From Notospermus geniculatus (lineage: Eukaryota > Nemertea > Pilidiophora > Heteronemertea > Lineidae), in NCBI GenBank assembly GCA_002633025.1, contig NMRB01000014.1, positions 588,616 through 652,615 on the forward strand: a stretch of DNA of 64,000 nucleotides, given 5' to 3'. A model generated the notes under the pieces. That model ran no database searches and was not told where the DNA came from. It saw only the letters and a program-made list of their open reading frames with translations. Shown piece after piece: positions 33,257 through 46,200 of this stretch; positions within the stretch are counted from its first letter, which is position 1, and every line of letters begins with the position of its first letter. Position numbers and translations under genes: made by a program.

Positions 33257-34518
33257 CTGTATAGTGATCAAATCATAGCCTTCTTCCATTCGATGAAATC
33301 ATTCTGTTCAAGAGAAGTTTCATTTTGAAATCCGCGGTCGTTGTGATAGGCCTTCAGTAGAAAATTCGCAGGGGCGTTAAAATTTTTGGCTAAGATGCCA
33401 TTACAACTGTCTTGGAACTTCTGCTGCTTCCAAAAATCCACATTTTACCACATAGGATCCTCACCTGCGGTATACCACATACGGCATCATGTTCTTTATT
33501 TCTGTTCTTCGCTGCACCTGTTTGGCATGCCCCCAAGGACATGCCCGGCAGAAAATAGACATCACTTCTGTATGCACGCCTACAAGAAGTGAAATGAATA
33601 AATAATCACGACTGCTTGACATCAATGTTGAAAGAGCAATGCCAGCACACTACCCCCACAATAACCTCTGCCCACACACCAGAACGAGTCGGTTCTGAGG
33701 GGTCGTAAAGTTGATCGATCGAACATGTAATATCACAACTAATAAGTCGTGGGCAATAAATTCAAGCAATAATCCACATTGATATGTCATACTCATTCAA
33801 TGCCGTCTGACGTATCCTGTAAACATGAAAAAGTCCAATATTTGATTAGATGTTGTTGAATGAAAAACGGAGCAGCTGATGTTATTTTTATGAATGGAGC
33901 AAATATTGCCTACTAGGTGACTGGTTGAAGAACACTTTGATTAAACCCACAGGTCATCTCAGTATCATCCGTAAAGAAAGACAGAATCAGTAATGAAAAA
34001 TCTTTTGAGTAATTGTAGATCTCAAGCGAGCTTCGTATTGACGAATGTGTTTTTCAGTTTCTTTTCATAACCGAACCATCGGGAACGATTTGAAGGTTCT
34101 TTTCTTCTTTCCCCACAAGTCATCCATCAGGATCGTACCAGCACGGCGGCAGTCGTTACTTCATCAATACAGTCAAGACTGGCCCAAGCTAATGTAACCC
34201 ATGGGGATTTCTCTTCTTATTCAATGATGAGTGGACATGACAATGGCCACTTTGTCTTAGTTACCAAGGGTTCAGACTAATCATTGGATATTAACTTCTC
34301 TGGCCAGCGCGGGATGTAATAAGGATGCTGGGCTGTTACACAGAAGACGCCTTCTAGTCTCTTGTAGCAGTTTTTCTCCTCGACGTGACAAACTATCTCA
34401 TTCTCCAATTGACCTGCCTCGTCAACCTGACGATCTCAATTGGTGATTTTATCCGCAAAGAAATCGCGCAACAGGTGAACCTGATGCCGCAGTTCATTTC
34501 GACTTGGATTTTCTACTA
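33257..34518. other. Unique sequence, no convincing gene
   Basis: Short frames only. No repeats recognised. Confidence 0.45.
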
Positions 34519-34521
34519 TTA

Positions 34522-34653
34522 GGCTGACTTTTCATCGGATGACATGCGACACGAACATGCAGGCGAAGAAAAGGTTTCATGGGGATGAATCCTTTGTGAA
34601 GCCCTTGTTCGCCTGCGTGTTCGTGTCGCGTGTCATCCGATGTAAAGTCAGCC
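34522..34653. mobile_element. Hairpin MITE with TTA duplication
   Basis: A 132-bp hairpin with arms of about 46 bp (GGCTGACTTTTCATCGGATG and a close complement) and an inner part sharing CCTTTGTGAAGCCCTTGTT with the three tandem hairpins at 23145-23414. TTA flanks both sides (34519-34521 and 34654-34656). Arm differences are few, so it is fairly young. Confidence 0.9.
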
Positions 34654-34656
34654 TTA

Positions 34657-35990
34657 CTGATCACTTCTTATTCTTAAGAAAACGCGGATATCCTAGCCTA
34701 CATGTAATTGCCAACTCGGATTATATCTGCAGTCGAACCAGCTCTTTTCTTTCAACTGAAGAGAAAGATACTCTATATCAGTTGGCTAATAATGATACAT
34801 GGCATTGGCACACTCTCATTTATTGCATCATAAAACACGGATGATGCCCATATAACGGCTATATCAAGACATTAAGTTCAACTGCCAGCAGTCAATTGCG
34901 ACTAACGAAATCCCTGGCGGTGTTATTAGTTAGTATTTTATGTCCTGAGTTGACCATAACCGTCTCGATATTGCATTCAACAGGTACGATAGATCAGAGT
35001 GAGTACTTATTCCGGTCAGTCACTCGCCATTTTGGCAGCAAAGAAGGTAGACTATGGTGACGTTATTACAGATTCATAAATGTTACGACACTCTACCGGC
35101 TAATCAGCGTGATATACGTGATGGCAAGGTCCAGAGATCAGCCTAATCCAGAGCCAAGAAATTCGACCACGAGGCTTCAGATTACTTCGGGAAATTTTCC
35201 GAGCCACGAAGCATCATGTTGTCGTTATGGAGGTGCAGTGATGACTTGGAACGAGACTGAACTCAGACGGTCAAAGATGAACAAAGTTCCCCTGGGCCCA
35301 CTTCGCCACATCTGCTCTCCGATCCTCAGCCTCGACTTATAAACGATTTTGAATATCCTCTGTCTGAGATAGGTGGCTTTGTATCTTCCTTTCAATGAAA
35401 GGTCCACAGATTCTGCCGCTCTGTCGAGAAAAGTCGCCCTGTGTCTGTCATTTCAACGAGAACCATGCACTGCACCAGCAATCATTCCTTTCTTTAAAAC
35501 GTTGACACGGGACCGTAACTTAAATGGTTTTCAATGACAGCGTCGCCTAATCCATGGTGGGCAAAAGTTCCCCATCATCCCACCTGCAAACAATGACTAA
35601 CCTATCAACCCATTGGCTGTCACGGCTAACGCTTTCACAGAGTGAGAACAATGACTGCGGTCATTAATTGAATTGAACTTCGAACTAATCTGTAGTTGAA
35701 GACAGGCGAGCAGAACGTAGGACCTCGTGATCAACAGATGTCTTGAAACCTGCATGCGATTGGTCGACCAAACACAATACATGTATGATGACGGTACCAG
35801 TTTTCGCGGGTCTTACGGCGATCGCCGCGACTGCTTCATGAATATCGCAAGGACACAATTAAAAGTCGTGTAAAATGAAAAAAATGGTGCTCTTCTACGA
35901 TTCAGTTTGGATTTTATCGCAATATTTACTTTCGGCAGCATCCAAATGCAGCGCCGAATAGGAGACGGCAAATTGGGTCAGAATCCAGGC
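34657..35990. other. Unique sequence, no convincing gene
   Basis: Frames of 60-77 codons on opposite strands around 35109-35407 overlap each other and lack clear splice pairs. Single TACATGTA octamers lie near 34701 and 35778. Confidence 0.4.
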
Positions 35991-36809
35991 GGAGGTACCT
36001 ATTTTCGCGAATCCGGAATACGCATGCGTACGGTGCCTGCTGGGAAGGCGCCCTGGCAGGAATTGTGTCACATTATAGTAACTAGAACAAATAGAGAGTG
36101 TCTGACGAAAATTTAATTCTTTTGACGATGAATTGTCATTATTTTATATGCATCTAATTCATGACATTCAACTTGCACTATACTTTTTCAAAACCATTCA
36201 TTGCATACCGGACGGGTATGGTAATGTTGCCTGCATCCACTGCCCCATTGACTTCTTCTGTGATTTTTTCTGAAAAATAGTAAAGACTGAACTAAAAGTA
36301 TCGAATCTTATCCGTCTTGCCATAATTAATTTGAGACACAACCTTATACTTCAAAAAAGCACTTAGCCTGTTCATATTTTATTGAGCAGAAAAACAAGGC
36401 AAAAAAAGAAAAAAAATCAAAGTAAAGGGGAGACATATTGAATGGAAAAATGATAAATTGAAAAAGTTCGAAAGGGTCAGTGACATAGTTTCTTAACTTA
36501 AACGGTGTCACCCGTTTATGGGCCACTGAAGAATATAGATCTGCGCATGCGCAGTGTGTTACTGGGCTGACTATGGCGGCGCAGTCCACTGACGTCATAT
36601 TAATGATTTGAATAAAAGCTGCACTCACCTGCCATGCCTGTTTGCACTCACTGCATTCACTCACCTGTTTGTTTCGGCGCATTCTGCTTGTTTTGGACCA
36701 AAGCGAAAAATCTGTGGCGAATTACGTCACTGACAGCCATCAACGCGAGAGAAAACGGTAAAAAACACGAATTCGCGAAATTAGGGACCCCTCGAAAATA
36801 GGTACCTCC
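35991..36809. other. Possible old element bounded by a 17-bp inverted repeat
   Basis: GGAGGTACCTATTTTCG at 35991-36007 recurs as its exact complement at 36793-36809, 819 bp apart. A TTCGCGAA palindrome lies just inside each end (near 36004 and 36771). No target duplication is visible at these exact boundaries, and the interior shows no transposase. It encloses the promoter-like motif cluster at 36541-36597 and a CGCATGCG word at 36021. It may be a degraded transposon or a coincidental inverted pair around a regulatory region. Confidence 0.4.
36541..36597. promoter_or_regulatory. Promoter-like cluster: NRF1, YY1-like and CRE motifs
   Basis: Within 57 bp lie a perfect NRF1-type palindrome (CTGCGCATGCGCAG, 36541-36554), a YY1-like CTATGGCGGCG (36571-36581) and a full CRE palindrome TGACGTCA (36590-36597). 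A further TTACGTCA lies at 36722-36729. Co-occurrence of these motifs within tens of bases is characteristic of TATA-less housekeeping promoters in animals. The YY1-like motif points to plus-strand transcription. The ATG inside it opens only a 12-codon frame, and no convincing first exon is seen on either strand. Confidence 0.4.
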
Positions 36810-39800
36810 ACCATACTNCGAATTGATGGGTTGCTTTGCCTTGCGAATTAATCAATCTAGCAACGCTTGTAACAAGAATACCATTGGCTCTGATTGTCTT
36901 CCCTGGGAACAGGGCAAGGGATAATGAAGCACTGCCATTGGCTATACTCTATCCACAGATCAATGGAGTAACTTATTTTCTCACATTTGCTGACGGCAAA
37001 ACGCTGCTTTTTTAAGCTGATGGAGAGACCCCAAGTGGAAGTTCTTGTACATGTACATGTATATTGGGATTTTTCAGAGACGTGCTTTTTCTGACGAAGA
37101 AGATGTACATGTATGACGTACGGGAAGTACATGTACGACTATGCGAACATCCAGGCTCCGTATATCACTTGGTTTCCTCCATGGTCCTTTACTTTTCGGC
37201 TGCCATCAGGAATTCCAGTTGTAATTGGTCCACTCCGCTCAGCTTCTGTACATCGTCAAGAAGAGGAACTTTTTAACTTTCCATCAACCCATGCTCTTTT
37301 ATCAGAACAAGTATATCATTTACACAATTCTCTCAAATGCATCGATCACGTCGACAATACCACATTCATTTTTTACACACACTTAACGTATTTCGAGTAG
37401 TAAGTGAAAATATTTATCGACTGAGAGCATTATTGCCCGTGGCAAGTGCTCAGCTAAAAGCACAATCATGCTATCATTTTTTCCATAAGTAACTATTGAT
37501 TGAGGAAGTGATATAGAGAATCAATTATGTGACATCAATCCATACTTCCCGGGGTCAATGTTGCCACAACAAACAAATCCCCGCGGCAATAATGATTGAA
37601 AATCTGTAAAATTGACAGATTTTGACGATCATGATTACGATCACAATTCTGATTGTCAATTCTTTACAGAGCCAGCACTACATTGTAAGTAATTGTTTTG
37701 TTACATGTACATTAGGGCCGTCACCATTAACCCTCAGCCTCTTTGCAGTTTTGACATGACAGAGGGTTTTCAAAAATGCTTCATCGCCGTATCACCTAAT
37801 AGCTATTGCCGACACCAGCAACATCAGCAAGCCAAGCACGTCTTGTTCTTTCTACCGCGATACCTTTTAGCTTGAATGGCACCAACTATCTTCAATTGCT
37901 TACCTTTTTCCTGATTTTTGAATCCCATGTTTTCAGTAAAACCGCTGCATTGGGATTTCCATAAGTAACATTTCCAAGCAACATTACCATTCAGATGCAT
38001 TTGTGCTAAGTTGCCATAAAACATGCCAAGGAAAAGTATGCTTGAACACAATATTCTTTCTGCATAAATGCGCTGAAGATTATAGGCCATGAATAGCAAC
38101 ACCTATAAAATATATCCAGTGAGCTTGACTACGACGAAATGTCAGTATATTTATACCAATAACTGCCTGTTTGCGTGATTCCGAAAATCGCTAGCCGGAA
38201 ACCATGCTCACCGTAGACATGGGAGAAGTTTTACATGTACCCACGCATCGCTGTAGGCGCAAGCTATTTTGGGTGACAGCTAAGTTGTCAAGAGTCGTGT
38301 TAAAGAAAGCCTCGGTTATTTACATTGTGGCATATCGGTGAGTGCATTGTCTCCGTGCGTCATCATAGGCTTTGTTAAACGATACTTCGCTGCTTTTTCA
38401 TTTGGTAGAGGAACAAAAAAGGAATTGCTTGGAGCTCCGTGCGACACAGGTTGCGAAGGATCGCTCTAAATAACTCCTGACAATCACTGTTATCGGTCAT
38501 CGCCAGGTGCTGATTAGGCTCTTGTCAGTACAGTCGTAAACATTGGGATGGTAAATTCCCCACTAACTGTCCATCGCATACCGACTACAATCACAGACTC
38601 GATAAAAAACGGCTGTGTTGCTGCTCTAACTGGGAGCTTGTCGCTTGTCTAATTCCTTGTTGCACAACATACACTGTAGTCCTCTCTTCCTCATGGTCTA
38701 CTCCCCATGATCCTACAAATGAGCAGTTCGCTCACGATTGCCCCTTTCTCGCTTGTCCCTCGACAGTCTGTCGAGACCCTCAATACTGTGTAGTGTGGGC
38801 GGTAACCGAGGTGAACTGCTTCTCAGCTTATACGTAGCCCTGTACTTTCTGTTTGATTTGATGGCAGTAGTCTGATGACAGCATTTGCTGTACTCTCGTT
38901 TTTAGATTAGTGTGAAGGAATCAACCTGCGTGGTCGTCAATGTCACTTCCATCATTATTCTATATGTTTGACTTTACAAGCTGTCCACAACGGCCAGCGC
39001 TGGCTCGATCCACTTGACTTCCGTCATGCATGTCATGGAGACATGTATCGCCCATCGATTTTGTGCCTGAAGGGTAACAAACTGGAAGCATCGGTGCAAG
39101 TCATAACGTTGGAGACTGCACGAACACCAACATTTGCTAAATGATGATACACCTGTGATGAAAACCGCCCCAGGGAGAAACATCACAGCGGTAATGACAC
39201 ATTGTACTATTATCACAAAGTTAGTCATAGTGCGGCGGTGGTACAATCCTGTTCTTGCCTTTAGGTACATTGTTCTGAATTCGATACATGTAATTGTTAG
39301 TACGAACCTCATGGGGAAAAACTAACAATATTCCCACCAAGTCGCCCGTTAGACCAAAACACCGACCCGATCGCCAACAAATTGCCCCGGCGAATTTATA
39401 CGACGTGTGGATCCATTCATTAGTCTGATCTGGATACTCAACTTGACACATTACATTTATTTCCTATATATGATTTTGTATTCAGTACCTTGTCCGATCA
39501 ACTAACGGTCAGATACAAGATACTCAGAACATGGGCAAGGAGATACTGTGTAATCGAATGCTTAGTTGGGTGGCAAATCAAGATACGCTATTACGCCCAC
39601 CAAGCCATTTGAATTCTCCTCGTTTCCTATTTCCATTTTACCATATCACGGTAAAATAACACTCGCGGTTCGCTTCCTCTAATGGTCATCAAAGGATGAA
39701 GTTGTTCTGGTCGTTGGGACGGTTATTTGCGCAAAGGACATTTCCTCCATTGAAATATTTATACTAGATGCTTACATTTATGACACTTTTACCACAATTC

Positions 39801-41635
39801 GTTGCCCGATGCATTAAATTGGACGACGTATAATGGACTTGTAGGCATTACAATTAATCCGCTCTTTCCAAAAGGAGATGAGAAGATTTTTTTGATACTG
39901 TCAGTTCATTTATATTTGATACATTTGCGGAGAGTGTGATATGGTGCAGCGGGAAATATAGGAGGATACGGTATTTGGCAATTCACGTGAGGAACATGGA
40001 TGACCTAAATCAGTACAGCTCTAGAAATGCTACGTAGAAATGACACCAACACAAGTAGGCCCACCGATCTACAACTTTAAATGATACATACTGTATCCCC
40101 AGCATGATAACATCAAACTGTTGTTTTCCAACAAAGGACCAACTAATCAGCATATGCATGAAGTGGCGCCTCGCAATTGGACGGAATTAACCAATAGCCA
40201 GCGCTATATATGAATGGTGACCTGATGAAGTTCAGTGCATTCGCTTACCACAATTTTACACGAGGGCTCACATCCAATCCAACAATTCAGTCCAAAAAGA
40301 GTATTAACTTACATGTAACATGCGGAACTGAATGAACAAAATCCTAATATGTTTCATAACATAGGCATTAGTACATAACATGCAACATGAACCAGTGCAT
40401 ATACAGCCGTGAATGAAGTACATGTACTTGTGTAGGCCAATGGCAATACGTTTACACCCATGCATCGTTTGTGAACCCACGCACACTATACGCCGATGCA
40501 ACTTCGATTATTCGGTGACTACCAAACTACTAGTACTTTGACGTCCCAGGGATTTACTCCTTGTCCTCAAAGACTACGACAGACTCTACGGGCGATACCG
40601 AACTGGGTATAAAGATGAACCTCGTACACTGAACTCGCTTGCAATCGTGCAGCAGTCACTCATCAGAATCTTCCTGATGAATGATCCGCGTTCTAATTGA
40701 TCAGATTGAAAATGCAATTAAACTTGTAACGGAGAAATGCTCCAGGCATAATTCTAGTTAATTGCCGAGTTATTTTTAGCAGTGGGAGGGATGCCACAGA
40801 TGTTTCTTCACTTTCCAAGCACTTACGACGAGGAAGAGGCACGTCTTCAAATTAGGATTTTTGGATTTCCAAGTTCTTTCTCGAAAAACTCTTGTTAAAA
40901 GTTCGAATTGTTAATGATGCGTAGAGGTATTGGCACCGAAGCTCCTATCGGCAATCTCCTCGTGTCTGCGGTGGTACCGAAGCTTCTCTCTGCTAATATT
41001 TCCTCGTATCCATGGGAGGGCACGTAAACACTCGTCACGCGGCAGGTTCTAAAGGAAACCCATCCGTGGTTCTCGACTTCTAAATACACGTATCTGATTC
41101 CAAGTGCACAGCAGTTCGATTGACAACTCCTGTTACTCTATAAGAAAGATTCCTTCCTCGCTTCACCTCATCCGCGGCTATGAATACATTCAATCGTTTG
41201 TCCCATTACTTCCTACCCAATCTCAGATTCTAAGTCATGTTGAACACTTCGGTGCACCAGCTTCGCCGTCTGATTGATGCTATTTTTGAACAGAGCAGCT
41301 CACAAAGGATTACGAACGCGTGGGTGTTTTTTCTTGATCATGGAAAGGAAATAGAAAATTGCAGATATCATTTATCTCAGTGTGCGGCAATGTTATTCCT
41401 CTGTGGCATAAACCACACTTTTTTGTACAGCAAATGCATTACAAGGATTAACATGCTATGCCTATCAATGGAACACTTACTGGATTCTTGCTACATGGTG
41501 ACTGAGTTGATTATATTGCTGATTCAGCGATAAAATACCATTGTATATTCGGTTTTTATAGAACAACTAATACAGAGGACTGTCAACATGAAGGGTTGCC
41601 TCGTTCCGCTGTAGAAAGGTCTACATGTACGTAAG
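36810..41635. other. Long unique stretch rich in TACATGTA, no gene seen
   Basis: Ten or more TACATGTA octamers lie here (for example two overlapping near 37046, then 37104, 37127, 37702, 38231, 39284, 40310 and 40418). A 25-bp hairpin (AAAATCTGT...ACAGATTTT) lies at 37597-37622. Frames of up to 112 codons (38974-39312, minus) show no motif or splice support. Likely intergenic or intronic. Confidence 0.4.
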
Positions 41636-41637
41636 TA

Positions 41638-42319
41638 CACTCATGGCCAAAAATAAATGGACAGCAGTTTTTCTTGAATATCTCCGAACCAATGGGGTAG
41701 AGAAAATTGTTCTCAACATATATAGGGCCTAGTAGCAAATTTTCCTGGCTATCGAATGGTATCAGCGTCGAAAAATTCCGCTGAAAGCCGCATTTGACAA
41801 AACGAATTTTGTAAAGGTATGTTTTTTGTTACTTTTTTATTTGCATGATTTCATTCAAAATTTTTATATCACTGTGTTCTACTCATCGAGGCCTTTCATA
41901 ATACATGTATATCCCAAAATTTCAACTATTGTGTGCAGAAATGTGATTTTGGGGCACTTTTATCAAAATATTTTTGCCCACGCATGCAACACCTTTGTCA
42001 CAGGCCTCTGCACAATTATGAGTTGTGGTGGTGAATGATGAATAGTTGAAATCATAGGATATATTATGAAAGGCCTCGATCAGTAGAACACAGTGATATA
42101 AAAATTTTGAATGAAATCGTGCAAATAAAAAAGTAGCAAAGACATGCCTTTTCAAAATTCCTTCTGTCAAATGCGGCTTTCAGCAGAATTTTTCGACGCT
42201 GATACCATTAGATAGCCAGGAAAATTTGCTGCTACATATGTTGGGACCAATTTTCTCCACCCCATTGGTTTGGAGATATTCAAGATAAACTGCTGTCCAT
42301 TTATTTTTGGCCATCAGTG
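41638..42319. mobile_element. 682-bp palindromic Tc1-like element
   Basis: Two inverted arms of about 300 bp surround a short centre. Tips read CACTSATGGCCAAAAATAAA, strongly reminiscent of Tc1-type ends in which TGGCCAAAA follows CAGTG. The left flank has TA (41636-41637); the right has CA (42320-42321), a probable one-base decay of the TA duplication. The arms share long stretches with scattered differences. No transposase: the element consists of two arms only. A transcript would form a very long hairpin. Confidence 0.9.
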
Positions 42320-42321
42320 CA

Positions 42322-42650
42322 CATGTTCCCCACGTATACCGGTACTTGTAGTGATCAACAACGCCTTCTTTAAATTGAACATCAGCAAAAAGTTTTCCAC
42401 GAACAATTAAAGCATGACTCGCCTGGTGTTCCAAAGCACCAATAAAAACGTAGAAATGTACACTATAACTCATTTTCACTTCACAGTTATATCAGAGTCT
42501 GGTATCTGATTTCAATTTCACTGAGTAGTCTAGACATTACATCAGATTATATACAGCCCATTTACACATAGTGCTTTAGCTTTTTGCTTATGTCATCCAG
42601 TTAAGTATATATGTTGAAATTTTGAATCAAAACGCAGTTTCAACTGTTCA
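42322..42650. other. Unique sequence, nothing recognised
   Basis: No repeat or exon-like segment supported. Confidence 0.45.
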
Positions 42651-42759
42651 GGGCTGATGTTCCCGAAGCAATCGTTAGGTTAACGATGTCGTTACGCTAT
42701 GCATTTTACCAGTTTTAACGACATCGTTAACCTAACGAAGGCTTCGGGAACATGGGCCC
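42651..42759. mobile_element. GGGCCCATGTTCCCGAAGC-tipped hairpin
   Basis: A 109-bp hairpin with arms of about 45 bp (ATGTTCCCGAAGC, then ATCGTTAGGTTAACGATGTC) and a short loop (ACGCTATGCATTTTACC). The right tip reads GGGCCCATGTTCCCGAAGC inward; the left has lost a couple of bases. It belongs to the GGGCC-tipped group by tip only; the stem sequence is unrelated to the others. Confidence 0.88.
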
Positions 42760-43163
42760 TGTATCGTATATCTTCACGTCTGTCAATCAGGTTTGCAACA
42801 AATTTTTAAAAAAATATCGAAGCCAAACTAGCAAATTTACGATAGACGTAAATGAAATATCAAGCCGCTCCATTTTCAAGCGATAAGTTCAAGATTTGAC
42901 ATTTTAGTGTAACCTTGTAATTGTGGAGTAGGAAATGCATTAGGAAACGGAAGGAAACGAAAGCTGAGGGAAAGCGAGTGACATGGCTGGAAACTCCTGA
43001 AAGTGCCTCATATGTTGTTGCTTGTCGGTTTCTTTCCCATGTTTCAGCCGCCCACATTTCGATATGCCAAGTGATAAAAAAAACTGACTTTACCGTTCGG
43101 TGCGTATTGGAAGTGGTTGTTCTTTTATTCTATTATTAGGTCTAAAAGTTCTTAACTGTTCTG
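42760..43163. other. Unique sequence, nothing recognised
   Basis: No repeat or supported exon. Confidence 0.45.
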
Positions 43164-43270
43164 GGGCCTGTTTCAACAAGTGACTTTAAGCTAATGGTAC
43201 CTTTAACCAAAAAGTAAATGCATTAAGTTAATGGTACCATTAGCTTAAAGTCACTTTATGAAATAGGCCC
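43164..43270. mobile_element. GGGCCTRTTTCA hairpin (copy 1)
   Basis: A 107-bp hairpin with arms of about 45 bp: GGGCCTGTTTCAACAAG, GTGACTTTAAGCTAATGGTAC and complement. Two further copies of the same family lie at 53792-53899 and 56428-56535. No clear target duplication. Non-coding. Confidence 0.88.
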
Positions 43271-46200
43271 GTGGTTCACCTGTAACCCTTATAATGGGGG
43301 CCCAAGCACGTCCAGTGACCTGAGTAGCAAAATGGCATCTCTCTCACCGAGCTCCCTGAATTGACAAATTCAGAAAATTTGTTGGAGAACGTGAGTGGGG
43401 CTTCACGAATACTCCTCCTATACATCGACTGCGATATACGTATCCGTGCATGTAAGTTGCAGATCTCAGACACAAAAGGTGAATGCAGCCCTTTGAAAAC
43501 TGACCAAACCGTTGTGAAGGGTGAAGGGTAACATTTATCTAGAAATCGTGGAAATCTCATTAACACCGAACTTCAAAATAGCCGACCATCTCTGATCTGA
43601 AATCAATATTGAAAGGCCCATTTAAGGGTTAATTTTATTTCCCCCACCACGTACCACAACCAAATCGAGTTAAGCGGAGCTGACTAATACCGCATTGTTT
43701 GTTCTCTGTATCAATCTCTCTCACTCCCCGAGGACGGCATATGGAACACCAGCAAGAGAGCAAATAATGATAAATTACAGAATTACCGCATGGAGGTCTT
43801 GCTCCCTGTTGGTTTTGCGCACAGGAAATGCACCGGCATGCGGTTAATATGTAACTTGCTCTTGTCTCGGTGCTGAAACGAGAGATGACTATAAAATTGA
43901 TTTAGATTCATTTACGGTGCTGGCTAAACGTTGTGACTGGGGAGGTGGAGTGTATGGAAGAACCCCTCAACCTGGCCTAATGTAAAGAATAAAATACTTC
44001 TGTTGGAACTACATAATCCACAATCCACGGTATGACGCTGTGAGGAAGAAAGGATCAGCACAGCATTTTCCATCTATGTAGTTTTCAACAGGTGGCCAAC
44101 ATTACATGTACTGTATATAATAAGTAACTAGTACTAATTAGACGGGACAGTTACATGTCATAGCCGCATCCTCCAATTAATTATACATGTGCCAACAACA
44201 ACTACCGGTACACGTAGTTAACTGATCTGTATGTAAATGACAAATACATGTACAAATCATAATTTGACACAACACAACAGAAATTTGAACATTCATGGGG
44301 GCATGCAAGACCTGCAAGCTGATGTTTCACCGGCCCAAATGAGATCAAGTATTCCGACCTAACCTGACCTGACCGAAAGTCCTGACCAATCATATCAATA
44401 ATTGAAACTCCTGTACACGCAGTGGTTATAAAAATGTCCGCATGTTCATTGCAAGAAAGAACGTGCAGCATCAGTTGCCGCTGACTTTTGTACGTACATG
44501 TACCATTCATTACTACCGATTTGTACCGCTGTATCTCAACCCAGACGCTATCTTCGATACCACTTCCACGGTAAGTGCTTGATACAAACATTCTAAGTGG
44601 CTTCCCTGTTCAACCCATTAGAGCGTTCAGAAAAGCGCATTATGAAATTTTACTAGTTGCTGCTTAAGTAGAGTACGTCGGTCTGGTTGACGTTGTAATC
44701 CAAGTGGTTCTGCTCACCGTGAGTCTGGGATTAGGATTGTGACGGATCAAGGGTGTAGTCTAACATCCTGGAATCCTGTATGCATTGACGACGGCATAAG
44801 GACACTGCGAGGGGACAGTGACGGCAAAGCCTCGTGGGCCAAGATGACCATTCGTTGGTCCCATCCAAGTGGGCCCTGTAAGTGTCGGCAAAAGCAGCCT
44901 CGGCCACCGTCCATAAGATTTCGATTCTCGTCGTACCACAAGCCGAACTGAAATTCAAATCATGATTTGGTGAAGTATTTGAACTCACCACAATCAATAC
45001 CACTCTTGTTGTGGAGATGTTGAATTATTGAACCCTAATGCTGAAATAGTGTCGTGACGAGCCCCGGCCAGATTATCAGAGGATTCCGGTTTCTTCTCGA
45101 ATGAAATCAAGAAATCCTACACGGCCTGCGGCTTGCTGAAGAATTTCTGTTGCTTGGCTTAAAATGTCAAGGATGAGTCTCGGTTTTGACTCGACTAAGT
45201 GGTTTTGAGATAAATCTTCAATAAAGCACTCTACCACGGGCTTTGTGCGAGGATTTGACTCAGCTTTTGAGAGAGTGTAAATTCATCTCTGTCGATTGAT
45301 ACTAGATATTGCTATAAGCCAACTTGATTGGTGTGTGGTACATGTATGTGCAGCACTTGAACGAACTGCCAAGTCACCGTATACTCTATATTCACCGATG
45401 TAAGACCGCATCAACTTGGAGCATGACCGGTCCCACAGCATTGAATAGGCCGCGGCTCCTTCATGCTGATTGGTTCACGTTGCTGGGGGGAAATTGATCG
45501 ACAGCGGTTAACAATGCTGTTAACTTCTGACCTAACCACAGGACATTATTCCTTATTGTATGGTTTTGAGTTGGCCTTCAATGAAGCACATCACACGATC
45601 AATGAAAGTGCAGTCATAAGCGCCTGTCAGTTTCAACCCTCGCAGCGAAATCGACACCTAGGCCATGAACTCATTAGGGGTGGTGTCGCTCACCAATCCT
45701 GATGATGTAATCGCACGACAATGGGTATAACTAGGGCTTGGCTTTTAATAACCAGAAGCGGCCTTAGATCGGCGAATCTAGAGTATATCAAATTCTTCTC
45801 CCCAGTATTCCATTGAAGCATGTATGGATGAATGGTGCAGAACCCAGAACTCATATGTAAAAGTAATGAGTTTTTTTAAAAACTACTTTTAATATCCTGT
45901 CTAAAAATTATCCTTGCTTCTGACATCTTTCAATTCCATATATAGTATGAGCGAATGGTGCATGCTATTCCATGCATTCACTTATTTGAACTTGTAGTAT
46001 GTTTACACTGCATGATGAAACAGCTGAAACGATATTAATAATTATCAGCAAAGGCCAGTCATATTCTTGTTGATGGCAATGTAACCCTTGACATTCGCGA
46101 TCATCTGCATCATGACGATTATTCGCAAAACCCATCATTGCTCTCATTCTGAGGCACTCATGAAGACCTTTAAACAGCCACCATGTTAAACCGTTAGTTG

